A stretch of 15,324 nt of DNA from JANYCG01 sp031431035 (GCA_031431035.1 JANPCR010000025.1:1-15324), one strand, 5' to 3'; counted from the first letter of the stretch, positions 7,084 through 14,445 are shown. Program-made: numbers and translations. The notes: generated by a model not told the origin, from the sequence alone.

Positions 7084-7126
7084 TTGGCGATTTTCCAGCC
7101 GAGTGGGTGGATAGGTCAGCAGCCCA

Positions 7127-7588
7127 TCAGCCTGGGGCAATGCGCAATGGAATCGTCACAGGCCCGTCGTTGACCAAGTGCACCTGCATGTCTGCGCCAA
7201 ATTGCCCGGTTTGCACCACGCCGTGCAGCACGCGTGCCTGGGCTACAAAATAGTCATACAGCCTGCGACCGTCTTCGGGTGCGGCAGCGGCGGTGTAGCT
7301 GGGGCGGTTGCCCCCTGTGGCGTCTGCCGCCAGCGTGAACTGGCTGACCACCAACAGCCCGCCTGCGGTGCCCTGGCCATCCATGTTTTGAAGGCTGTGG
7401 TTCATCTTGCCCGCCGTGTCGCTGAAGATTCTCAGCTTGAGCAGTTTGGCCAGCAGACGGTCGGCCTGCAAGTTTTGGTCGCCACGCTCGGCGCACAGCA
7501 AGACCAGCAAACCTGGCCCGATTTGGCCCACGGTTTGCCCGTCGATCACAACACTGGCTTGTTGAACGCGTTGTAGCAAAGCAATCAT
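7127..7588 (-). CDS. dtd: D-aminoacyl-tRNA deacylase
   Basis: A 153-residue DTD-family enzyme that removes D-amino acids (and glycine) mischarged on tRNA. The start MIALLQRV is the family norm, so I use the ATG at 7588 and not the TTG one codon upstream. The conserved SQFTL (82-86), the NRPSY stretch (94-98) and the Gly-cisPro motif in NDGPVTIPL (G142, P143) are all visible, so the chiral proofreading site looks intact. It stands alone, convergent with ybeY, and is divergent from the kinase-like gene, sharing a spacer of about 190 bases with no promoter I can defend. Confidence 0.95.
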   Translation of the reverse strand: MIALLQRVQQASVVIDGQTVGQIGPGLLVLLCAERGDQNLQADRLLAKLLKLRIFSDTAGKMNHSLQNMDGQGTAGGLLVVSQFTLAADATGGNRPSYTAAAAPEDGRRLYDYFVAQARVLHGVVQTGQFGADMQVHLVNDGPVTIPLRIAPG

Positions 7589-7780
7589 CAAAAGGGTCTC
7601 AAGGTCTGGGTGGCATCAATTGAGGGGGCACCGCCTCATTTTGCCCTTTGACTCTGTGCCAAAATTGTTCAGGGGTTGTCAATCTTTCGTGATCGCAGGG
7701 CAAATCAATTCAGACGCCCCCACATTCACAACGGGCAAAGCAGCTCAACACACAGCGACGAAAGGGCGACGGCGAGTTTC

Positions 7781-9391
7781 ATGGTGACCCATTTCAGACG
7801 ACATTTACCGTGGGCTGCCGCTTGGGCGCTGGTGTCGGTGGTTGGCTGCGTGCTGATGGCGCGGTCTGAGCTGGTCAGTCTCAAAAGCAGCTTTGACAGC
7901 GAAACCCAAGTCGTTCACAACTTGTTGAGCCAACGGGTGGCCCAGGTGGAGGCAGTTTTGTCAACCGTGCCCACGCTTGCCAGCGCCAAGGGTTCTAGCG
8001 AGCGAAATCCCAAAATAGAAGACCGCAACCGGGCCGAACAGCGCCTGCTGTCGGTGTTTCCGCATGTGCTAATGGTGTTGCACCGCGATGCCGATGAGTC
8101 CTGGTCCGACGAGCCATTGCGCGCGGGCGAGGCCGAGTCGCGCCGCCAAAAACGCGCGGTGCTGGCCGATGTGAACTTGGCAAAAGGCCGCTACCACCTG
8201 GTGCTGGCGCAAGAGTCTGCCAGCCACGCACTGCTGATTGATCTGAAAACCTTGGTGCCCTGGCAAGACTGGCCTATGTCGCGTGAGACCAGCCCCGTCA
8301 GCGTGTCGCTGGTTTACGACCGCCAAGCCATGATGTTGCAGCGTGGCAATGCCAACAAAAACTACACACGCGGTTGGGATTTTGAGTTTTCAGAGCCCCT
8401 CAGTTCCAAAACTCAGCCTTTGGTGCTGGTTGCCAAACGCCATGCTGGCTGGGGAGAACTGCCGCGGAGCTTAATGGCCAGCTGGTGCCTGCTGGTCGCC
8501 TTGCTGATGTTGGCGGCGCGCGCCTTGTTGCGCCAGCGCCATGACCGCCGCCGCGCAGAGGCCATGCTGCAAGTCGGCCAGATGGGTCGGCTGAACACCC
8601 TGACCGAGCTGGCAACCGGCATGGTGCAAGAATTTGGCCAGCCGATCAATGCGGCTGTGAGTGCCGCGCGACAAAGCCAAAGCTTGTTGGCTGCAGATTC
8701 GCCCGACCTGGCGGGTGTGCGTGTGTCGATGGACGCCACCGCGCAAAAAATTCAGCAAGCCGCTGATGTGGTGAATCGTCTTCGCCACGTGGTCGAACGC
8801 CCCCCAGAGGCCGGACCCTTGCAGCAAGTCAGCCTGATGGAAGCCGCGCGGCGAGGGCTGGACCTGCTGGCGCCCGAGCTGGACAGGTTGAATATTCGCC
8901 ACTCGGTGCATTTGAATGGGCCAGAGTTTTCGGTCACGGCAGACCCTGGCGCTTTGGACCAGATCATTCACAACCTGCTGATGAACGCCATTCAGTCGCT
9001 GCAAGACGTGCGCCCCGCAGAACGCCAGTTGGTGCTGACAGTGAGCAGCGGCGACTTGAACGGCAAGGGTCGGGGGGACTCGCCCGCACAGCCCCTACTA
9101 TCCGGTTCACCCAGCCTACCCGGTCTACCCGGTCTACCCAGTCTGGCCGATCAACGCGCGTTCCGCCATCGGGCCACCGGGCAGCTCAGCGTGCAAGACA
9201 ACGGACATGGCATTGCCAATGACGTTGTCACGCGTATTTTTGAACCCTTTTTCACCACCCGGCCAGGTCGTCTGGGCTTGGGATTGAGCCTGAGCGACAC
9301 CCTGGCCAGCAGCATGGGCGGCAGCTTGACGGCCTACAACCGCGTGCCGCGCGGTGCCGAGTTTTGTTTGAGCCTGCCGCTGGCCCATTGA
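7781..9391 (+). CDS. Membrane sensor histidine-kinase-like protein lacking the phosphoacceptor histidine
   Basis: A 536-residue inner-membrane protein: TM1 about 11-27, a periplasmic sensor region of about 200 residues with no family I can name, TM2 about 231-250, then a dimerisation segment and a HATPase_c domain. The ATP-binding boxes look intact: N402 in HNLLMNAIQ, DNGHG (473-477), IFEPFFTT and LGLGLS. In the dimerisation helix the family pattern AHELNQPL reads VQEFGQPI, so the histidine that is normally phosphorylated is Gln283. Between the N and G1 boxes is a low-complexity LPGLPGLPSL insert made by 9-base repeats. I start at the ATG at 7781; the frame is open to a TTG at 7676 but those 35 residues look non-globular. 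No response regulator gene is adjacent. It may have lost kinase activity, be a binding-only regulator, or use another residue. Confidence 0.85.
   Translation: MVTHFRRHLPWAAAWALVSVVGCVLMARSELVSLKSSFDSETQVVHNLLSQRVAQVEAVLSTVPTLASAKGSSERNPKIEDRNRAEQRLLSVFPHVLMVLHRDADESWSDEPLRAGEAESRRQKRAVLADVNLAKGRYHLVLAQESASHALLIDLKTLVPWQDWPMSRETSPVSVSLVYDRQAMMLQRGNANKNYTRGWDFEFSEPLSSKTQPLVLVAKRHAGWGELPRSLMASWCLLVALLMLAARALLRQRHDRRRAEAMLQVGQMGRLNTLTELATGMVQEFGQPINAAVSAARQSQSLLAADSPDLAGVRVSMDATAQKIQQAADVVNRLRHVVERPPEAGPLQQVSLMEAARRGLDLLAPELDRLNIRHSVHLNGPEFSVTADPGALDQIIHNLLMNAIQSLQDVRPAERQLVLTVSSGDLNGKGRGDSPAQPLLSGSPSLPGLPGLPSLADQRAFRHRATGQLSVQDNGHGIANDVVTRIFEPFFTTRPGRLGLGLSLSDTLASSMGGSLTAYNRVPRGAEFCLSLPLAH
9106..9141 (+). 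repeat. In-frame 9-base tandem repeat inside the kinase-like gene
   Basis: Four consecutive 9-mers: TTCACCCAG, CCTACCCGG, TCTACCCGG, TCTACCCAG. They encode a Ser/Leu-Pro-Gly run in the loop between the N and G1 boxes. Multiples of three bases mean copy-number change would not shift the frame. Confidence 0.8.
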
Positions 9392-9433
9392 GCGTTGGAT
9401 CAGTGCGTTGGGTCAGCGCGTTGGATCAACGCG
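9392..9433. repeat. 13-base tandem repeat (3 units) between convergent genes
   Basis: Units GCGTTGGATCAGT (9392-9404), GCGTTGGGTCAGC (9405-9417) and GCGTTGGATCAAC (9418-9430), then a trailing GCG. The array starts right after the kinase-like gene's TGA and runs over the stop codon of the antiporter gene on the other strand. The last unit forms the inverted repeat GCGTTG-GAT-CAACGC (9418-9432). There is no U-run, so it is not a standard terminator. Confidence 0.85.
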
Positions 9434-11279
9434 AGGGAGTTGCCAGCTCACGTTCCTGGGCCCGTTCCAGCGCCATTTGCTCGTCAAACTGCTGGCGACC
9501 CTGCTTGACCACGGCAATCAGCTGGGTGCGGTCTTTGTAATGCGGGTGCATTTTCTCAAACAAGGCGAGGTTGTGTTCCCGAAATCTGGCCAAATTGGCT
9601 TGGGCTTCTTCAGCACTTTGGCCCAGCAACGTCAGCGCACTGGCCCCGGTTTGCAAGCTGGCTTCAAACATTTCCCGTTGCACCAGCGTCACCCCGTGTT
9701 CGCGTAGCTCATGCCAATGCGTCACGTCACGGGCGCGGGCTACCAATTGCAAGTTAGGAAAATGCTCTCGCGCCAGGTCGGCAATTTTGAGCGACTGGTC
9801 TTTGTTGTCCACGGCGATCACCAAAACTTTGGCTTTGGCCGCACCGGCAGTTCGCAACAAGTCCAGCCGCGACGCATCGCCATAAAAAACCCGGTAGCCA
9901 AAGCTGGCGGCGGCTTCGATCATTTCAGCGTCGTGGTCCAGCACGGTGCATGTGTAGCCCTGGGCAATCAGCAATCGGCCCACAATCTGGCCATAGCGGC
10001 CAAACCCGGCGATCACAATGGGGGCGTCTTGCTGTTCTGAAATTTCCGCCATCGGCGTGACCCCGCAGTTGGCAAAGCGGGGCAGCAGCAACTTGTCAAT
10101 CGCCAGCAGCAGCAGCGGACTGAGCAGCATCGACACCGCCACCGCGCCAATCAGCAAAGATGCCGTATCAGCGGGCAGCACTTTGGCCCCCGTGGCGGCC
10201 TGAAACACCACAAAGGCAAATTCACCGCCCTGCGCCAGCAACAGGGTGAACACCGGCCGGTCTTGAAACGGTAGGCCTATCAGCCGCGCCAACCCATAAA
10301 TAACAGCGAATTTCAGGGCGACAAAGCCCAAAACGATGGCGGCCATCAAACCGGGCGACGCCAAAATCACGCCGCAATCAATGCTCATGCCCACGGCAAT
10401 GAAAAACAGGCCCAAAAGCAAGCCCTTGAAAGGTTCGATATTGGTTTCCAGCTCGCGTCGGTATTCGCTTTCAGCCAGCAGCACACCTGCCAAAAACGCT
10501 CCCAACGCCATGGACAGGCCCACCAGCTGCATCAGGCTGGAGATCCCCACCACCAGCAACAATGACGCGGCGGTGAAGATTTCTGGCGTTTTAGAGCGTG
10601 CAATCCACCGAAAAATCGGCCGCAACAAAAGCCGCCCACCCACCACAATGCCGCCAATCACGGCGATCACTTGGGCTGCGTCTGCCCAGCGGCTGGTGGC
10701 GTCGGGCACATCGGTCAGTTCGCCGGTCACGCCCATTTGGGCTCCCAAAAGCGGCACCAAAGCCAAAATTGGAATCGCCGCCACGTCCTGGAACAGCAAA
10801 ATTGAAAACCCGGATTGCCCGGCGCTGGTGGGTAGCATGTTGCGTTCGGCCATGACCTGCAAGGCAATGGCTGTGCTGGACAGCGCCAGACCCAAGGCCG
10901 CCACCAAGGCAATTTGCCAGTGCCCGAACATTTTCGGTGCCCAATGGCCCAAAGCGTAAAAACCCACAAAAAGCGCCGCTGTGCAAGCCAAAACCTGGGC
11001 ACTGCCCCAGCCAAATATGGGGTGGCGCAGGCTCCAAAGGCGCTTGGGCTCCAGCTCGAGCCCTACCAAAAACAGCATCAACACCACGCCAAACTCGGCA
11101 AAGTGCAGAATGTCGGTGACGTTGGTCACCAGCCCCAGGCCCCAGGGCCCGATGGCCAGGCCAGCGACCAAGTAGCCAATGATTGAGCCCAGGCCCAAGG
11201 CTTTGGACAGGGGCACCGCGATGACGGCGGCGCTGAGGTAAATGAAGCTGTTGATCAGCCAGGTGGGTGCGTGTTCCAT
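9426..11279 (-). CDS. KefB/KefC-type monovalent cation:proton antiporter (CPA2) with RCK domain
   Basis: A 617-residue inner-membrane protein, matching the usual 600-620 of KefB/KefC. Residues about 1-390 are the CPA2 exchanger domain with 12-13 helices (for example SIIGYLVAGLAIGPWGLG and FGVVLMLFLVGLELEPKRLW). From about residue 420 comes a TrkA-N/RCK Rossmann domain, IVIAGFGRYGQIVG, with the glycine motif starting at G425 and D-acidic strand TVLDHDAEM. E. coli Kef systems expel K+ and are gated by glutathione adducts to acidify the cytoplasm during electrophile stress; whether this protein shares that ligand is not shown. I prefer the ATG at 11279 (MEHAPTWLINSF); an in-frame ATG at 11297 is possible and neither has a good ribosome binding site. 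No KefF/KefG-type partner is adjacent. The 3' end overlaps a tandem repeat. Confidence 0.92.
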   Translation of the reverse strand: MEHAPTWLINSFIYLSAAVIAVPLSKALGLGSIIGYLVAGLAIGPWGLGLVTNVTDILHFAEFGVVLMLFLVGLELEPKRLWSLRHPIFGWGSAQVLACTAALFVGFYALGHWAPKMFGHWQIALVAALGLALSSTAIALQVMAERNMLPTSAGQSGFSILLFQDVAAIPILALVPLLGAQMGVTGELTDVPDATSRWADAAQVIAVIGGIVVGGRLLLRPIFRWIARSKTPEIFTAASLLLVVGISSLMQLVGLSMALGAFLAGVLLAESEYRRELETNIEPFKGLLLGLFFIAVGMSIDCGVILASPGLMAAIVLGFVALKFAVIYGLARLIGLPFQDRPVFTLLLAQGGEFAFVVFQAATGAKVLPADTASLLIGAVAVSMLLSPLLLLAIDKLLLPRFANCGVTPMAEISEQQDAPIVIAGFGRYGQIVGRLLIAQGYTCTVLDHDAEMIEAAASFGYRVFYGDASRLDLLRTAGAAKAKVLVIAVDNKDQSLKIADLAREHFPNLQLVARARDVTHWHELREHGVTLVQREMFEASLQTGASALTLLGQSAEEAQANLARFREHNLALFEKMHPHYKDRTQLIAVVKQGRQQFDEQMALERAQERELATPSR

Positions 11280-11373
11280 GGCGATAACATAGCGCATTAT
11301 TGAAGTGTTGCGCAGCACTGTGCGCGAGATGGCTCCACCGGGTTGCCGGGTAGCCACTTAAAAGGAGACAGAC

Positions 11374-11991
11374 ATGCCAGTTGTGGTGATTGCAAATCCG
11401 AAGGGCGGTGTGGGCAAGTCCACCTTGGCCACCAACGTGGCGGGTTATTTTGCGTCCAAAGGCCATGCGGTCATGCTGGGGGACGCAGATCGCCAGCAGT
11501 CATCCAAACTGTGGCTGAGCCTGCGGCCAGCGCAAGCCAGGCCGATTGCCACTTGGGAAATGGGGGCCGATCTGATCGTCAAGCCGCCACGCGGAACCAC
11601 CCATGTGGTGATCGACACGCCGGGCGGCCTGCACGGCTGGCGCTTTAACGATGTGATGAAAATGGCCAACAAAATCATCGTGCCTTTGCAGCCCAGTGTG
11701 TTTGATATTTTTGCCACCCGCGCGTTTTTGGACCAACTTTCCGCCAGCAAGCATGCTGACAAGCTGCAAATTGGCTTGGTCGGCATGCGGGTGGACGCCC
11801 GCACCATCGCCAGCGACCATTTGCATGAATTTGTGGCCTCGCTCCACCTGCCTGTGCTGTCTTACCTGCGCGATACGCAAAATTATGTGCATTTGGCGGC
11901 ACGCGGCCTGACCTTGTTTGACGTGGCCCCAGGACGGGTTGAAAAGGACCTGGCGCAATGGGCTGACCTTTGTGCCTGGCTGGACAAATAG
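11374..11991 (+). CDS. Orphan ParA/MinD-family ATPase
   Basis: A 205-residue ParA-like ATPase. It has a deviant Walker A, KGGVGKST (10-17, with the signature lysine K10 and K15), a switch region GDADRQQSS, and the Walker B-type VVIDTPGG. Such proteins form ATP-dependent gradients on nucleoid DNA to position cargo: chromosomes, plasmids or protein assemblies. It is short, lacks the N-terminal helix-turn-helix of plasmid ParA, and has no ParB-like gene or obvious parS next to it, so a role in cargo positioning and not replicon partition is the better guess. A strong ribosome binding site (AAAAGGAGA) precedes the ATG. It is divergent from the antiporter gene across 94 bases. The cargo is unknown. 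Confidence 0.88.
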   Translation: MPVVVIANPKGGVGKSTLATNVAGYFASKGHAVMLGDADRQQSSKLWLSLRPAQARPIATWEMGADLIVKPPRGTTHVVIDTPGGLHGWRFNDVMKMANKIIVPLQPSVFDIFATRAFLDQLSASKHADKLQIGLVGMRVDARTIASDHLHEFVASLHLPVLSYLRDTQNYVHLAARGLTLFDVAPGRVEKDLAQWADLCAWLDK

Positions 11992-12011
11992 CCAAAGCCG
12001 CTCAGCGACCC

Positions 12012-12036
12012 GCCAGTTGCCAGATGCCAGTTGCCA
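12012..12036. repeat. 11-base direct repeat downstream of the parA-like gene
   Basis: GCCAGTTGCCA occurs at 12012-12022 and again at 12026-12036, separated by GAT. It begins 20 bases after the ParA stop. No hairpin or terminator is formed by it. Confidence 0.7.
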
Positions 12037-12102
12037 AGCTTTTTCAAGTTTCGGCCCAACAGGCTCCTTTTCTTGGCGGGCGCAATCCTGCCATTTGATC
12101 AA

Positions 12103-12138
12103 TCCACCTTATCCACCTTACCGACCCTATCAACCCAC
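12103..12138. repeat. Degenerate 9-base tandem repeat ahead of the maoC-like gene
   Basis: Units TCCACCTTA (12103-12111) and TCCACCTTA (12112-12120) are identical; CCGACCCTA and TCAACCCAC that follow are degenerate copies. The array ends about 11 bases before the start codon, just ahead of the ribosome binding site GGAAAG, so copy-number change could alter leader length. Confidence 0.6.
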
Positions 12139-12149
12139 TGGAAAGCCGT

Positions 12150-12617
12150 ATGCAAATATTCAAAACCCTGTCTGAACTCACCGCTCTGGTCGGACAAGAC
12201 GTGGGCCACAGCGAGTGGGTCACCATCACCCAAGAGCAAATCAACCAGTTTGCCCAAGCCACGGGCGATCACCAATGGATTCACATCGATGTGGAACGCG
12301 CCAAAGCTGGTCCGTTTGGCGCACCGATTGCCCACGGGTTTTTGACGCTTTCACTGATTCCGCGCTTTTTTCAGGAGACCTTTGAAATCACTGAAAAAGG
12401 CATGGGTGTGAATTACGGCCTGAACAAGGTGCGTTTCACTTCGCCCGTGCACGTAGGCAGCCGCTTGCGCGCCCGCATGAAGCTGCTCAAGGCCGATCCG
12501 ATTGAAAACGGCGGCTTTCAAATGACTTGGGACGTGGCCGTAGAGCGCGAAGGCGTGGCCAAACCGGTGTGCATTGCTGAATCAATCGCGCGGCATTACC
12601 CCAAAGCGACTGCCTGA
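12150..12617 (+). CDS. MaoC-like (R)-specific enoyl-CoA hydratase/dehydratase
   Basis: A 155-residue hot-dog-fold protein of the MaoC family. The hydratase motif is clear: FAQATGDHQWIHID with the catalytic pair D40 and H45, then AKAGPFGAPIAHGFLTLSL. These enzymes add water to trans-2-enoyl-CoA to give (R)-3-hydroxyacyl-CoA, feeding polyhydroxyalkanoate synthesis or other acyl-CoA pathways; the acyl length preference cannot be read from the sequence. The ATG at 12150 has a GGAAAG ribosome binding site. It follows the ParA-like gene on the same strand after 158 bases containing short direct and tandem repeats, so co-transcription is possible but not shown. Confidence 0.92.
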   Translation: MQIFKTLSELTALVGQDVGHSEWVTITQEQINQFAQATGDHQWIHIDVERAKAGPFGAPIAHGFLTLSLIPRFFQETFEITEKGMGVNYGLNKVRFTSPVHVGSRLRARMKLLKADPIENGGFQMTWDVAVEREGVAKPVCIAESIARHYPKATA

Positions 12618-12698
12618 CCAGCGAGCCTTCAAACGACAGCACAACCAGATGGCGATGGCGAGGGCTATGGCCGTGGCTTTAGCGGCTGTTGCGCGGGC

Positions 12699-12723
12699 AA
12701 AAAAAACCCGCCAGGTCGGCGGG
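12699..12723 (-). terminator. Rho-independent terminator for the DUF4148 gene
   Basis: Read on the minus strand: GC-rich arms CCCGCC (12718-12723) and GGCGGG (12707-12712) around a 5-base loop, followed by eight T (12699-12706). It lies about 80 bases beyond the DUF4148 stop. On the plus strand the A-run precedes the stem, so it should not stop the maoC transcript. Confidence 0.75.
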
Positions 12724-12802
12724 TGTGGCGCGTTTCAGCAAAGAGGCCATTGCTCTCAGGCGGCTTGTGGCACACCCCAAGGTCAATCGCCCCTTTGTTT
12801 GA

Positions 12803-13183
12803 TCAGCTGGCTTCGCCTGTGCGAGACAGCGTGCCTGCTTTGCGAGCGGCAAAGTACTCGGCTTTGACGGCATCACGGGTCACCGCGCTCGGTGCGGCCT
12901 TGGCCACAATTTCTTGCGCTTCGCCAGTGGGAGCCACAGTGCCTGACAAACGGGCGGCCCGGTAGTCAGCGCGAACGGCATCGCGGGACAGCGAAATCGT
13001 GGCGGGCTTCAGCGTGGACAGTTGCGCTTCGCCAATGGCTGGCAAGCTGCCGTCAGCGCGCGCTTGCAGGTAAGCGGCGCGAACTTGCTCACGGCTCACG
13101 GGGGTGCTGTCGGCGGCAAAACTGGCACCTGCAACCAGGCCCATGGCCAGAACCAAAGCGGATTTTGTGAAGACTGATTTCAT
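12803..13183 (-). CDS. Exported DUF4148 protein with three internal repeats
   Basis: A 126-residue secreted or periplasmic protein. It has a classical signal peptide (MKSVFTKSALVLAMGLVAG, likely cut after ASFA near residue 23). The mature part is three copies of one unit at a 36-residue period: SREQVRAAYLQARADGSL...GEAQ (30-54), SRDAVRADYRAARLSGTV...GEAQ (66-90) and TRDAVKAEYFAARKAGTL...GEAS (102-126). The unit matches the short DUF4148 motif found in Burkholderiales exported proteins, whose function is unknown. A good ribosome binding site (AAGGAA) precedes the ATG at 13183. The gene is divergent from a LysR regulator, which may control it, and ends at a strong terminator. Confidence 0.85.
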   Translation of the reverse strand: MKSVFTKSALVLAMGLVAGASFAADSTPVSREQVRAAYLQARADGSLPAIGEAQLSTLKPATISLSRDAVRADYRAARLSGTVAPTGEAQEIVAKAAPSAVTRDAVKAEYFAARKAGTLSRTGEAS

Positions 13184-13319
13184 GATGAATTCCTTTTCAA
13201 GAGGTTAAACAATGCTGGGTCGATCAGGATTCATCTTGTCCCGGTCGATCCAGCCTCGGTGAGTCACTAGTTGTTCTGGCTCATCGATAGATTGAACTGT
13301 ACTCTTGCAAAATAAAAAT

Positions 13320-13357
13320 ATAAACAGCATTAAATTCAATAATTAATTGCTATTTAT
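13320..13357. promoter_or_regulatory. AT-rich imperfect palindrome between DUF4148 and LysR genes
   Basis: Arms ATAAACAGCA (13320-13329) and TGCTATTTAT (13348-13357) pair at 9 of 10 positions. The site lies in the divergent intergenic region about 110 bases before the LysR ATG, the kind of place a LysR protein binds. Its left part also matches the edge of repeat copy 2 (AGCATTAAATTCAA at 13326-13339 and 14571-14584), so it may be a fragment of that element instead. Confidence 0.4.
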
Positions 13358-13466
13358 GAAACAATAAGACCTTGAATTGGCTGGTATTTACCCTATGTCC
13401 TGGCCTGCCAAGTCGCGTCGCACGGGGCGTTGCGGGAGCGAAAAACGACCTCTTTAAGGAAAAACC

Positions 13467-14387
13467 ATGGACCGACTGCTGTCAATGAGGGCCTTTGCCC
13501 AGGTGGTGGATGACGGCAGTTTCGCCGCAGCCGCCCGCTCTTTGGATCTGTCGGCCGCGGTGATGACCCGCCTGATCACGGACTTGGAACAGCATTTGGG
13601 CGCTCGGCTGATGCAGCGCACCACCCGAAAGCAGTCGTTGACCGACGCGGGCCAGACCTATTTGCTGCGGGTGCGCCAAATTTTGAGCGACCTGGACGAT
13701 GCTGACAACGCCGCCCGGCTGCAAACGGATGAGCTCGAAGGCCTGTTGCGCATCCACACCGAGCCGGTCATGGCGGTCCATATTTTGGCCCCCGTGGTCG
13801 CCGATTTTCGAAATCGCCACCCCAAAGTGAAGCTGGACATCACGGTCGATTCGCCCCGAACGCCACCTATTGAAGACTTTGATTTGACGATTTTTGGCGC
13901 TGACGCCAACTACGATGCCAACGTGGTGGCCCGCCGCGTGCTGGATTCTGTGGGGCTGATGTGCGCCTCGCCCGCCTACTTGCTCAAGGCCGGCACACCC
14001 AAGCGCCCCGAGGACTTATCGCAGTTATCGCTGCTGCGTTTCAGCGCCAATGGCGACCGCCGACGCGATTTGGTGTTGATCAACCCGGAGGAAGGCCACC
14101 GCGAGGTGACGGTGGATGTCAAGCCCGTGCTCACGTCCAACCACAGCGACACTTTGGTCCGCGCCACGCTGGACGGTGCAGGCATCAGCATGCAGCCCAT
14201 GGGATTGGTGGGGGCGTACCTGGCGCAAGGTCAGTTGGTGCGGGTGCTGGCCCCCTGGGTCACCGGGCGCATGGCGGTTTTTGTGGCCCTGCCGAGTCGC
14301 AAATTCATTCCAGTCAGAGCACGAGCCTTCATGGAGTTTTTGATCGACCAGACGCGCCTGCGGGCGGAACAAACTGGATTGGAATGA
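13467..14387 (+). CDS. LysR-family transcriptional regulator
   Basis: A 306-residue LysR-type regulator of normal length. The N-terminal winged helix-turn-helix (about 1-60) reads MDRLLSMRAFAQVVDDGSF, then AAARSLDLSAAVMTRLI and LGARLMQRTTRK; the recognition helix starts near S29. Residues about 90-300 are the periplasmic-binding-protein-like effector domain. The opening MDRLLSMRAF and the RTTRK stretch resemble the subgroup often annotated as AaeR/CrgA/DsdC-like regulators; the effector is not predictable. A good ribosome binding site (TTAAGGAAAA) precedes the ATG. It is divergent from the DUF4148 gene, a usual arrangement for a LysR protein and its target. A possible -35 TTGAAT and -10 TATGTC near 13373-13400 are weak. 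Confidence 0.92.
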   Translation: MDRLLSMRAFAQVVDDGSFAAAARSLDLSAAVMTRLITDLEQHLGARLMQRTTRKQSLTDAGQTYLLRVRQILSDLDDADNAARLQTDELEGLLRIHTEPVMAVHILAPVVADFRNRHPKVKLDITVDSPRTPPIEDFDLTIFGADANYDANVVARRVLDSVGLMCASPAYLLKAGTPKRPEDLSQLSLLRFSANGDRRRDLVLINPEEGHREVTVDVKPVLTSNHSDTLVRATLDGAGISMQPMGLVGAYLAQGQLVRVLAPWVTGRMAVFVALPSRKFIPVRARAFMEFLIDQTRLRAEQTGLE

Positions 14388-14445
14388 GGTGTCGAATGAA
14401 CTGGCTCGCCAAAGTCGCGGGGAATAAGCAAACCATTGAAAAAAC

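Noticed and set aside
7676..7780. Upstream TTG start that would add 35 residues to the kinase-like protein
   Set aside because: The added residues are Arg/His/Ser-rich with no family resemblance; the ATG at 7781 places the first transmembrane helix at the usual distance from the N terminus.
10336..11466. Long open frames on both strands overlapping the antiporter gene (207 codons plus strand, 291 codons minus strand)
   Set aside because: The KefB/KefC-type frame is fully supported by family motifs over the same bases; the others show no recognisable motif and biased composition.
13218..13250. Direct repeat GGTCGATC at 13218-13225 and 13243-13250 in the DUF4148 leader
   Set aside because: Eight bases repeated once in a leader is near chance expectation and no structure supports it.
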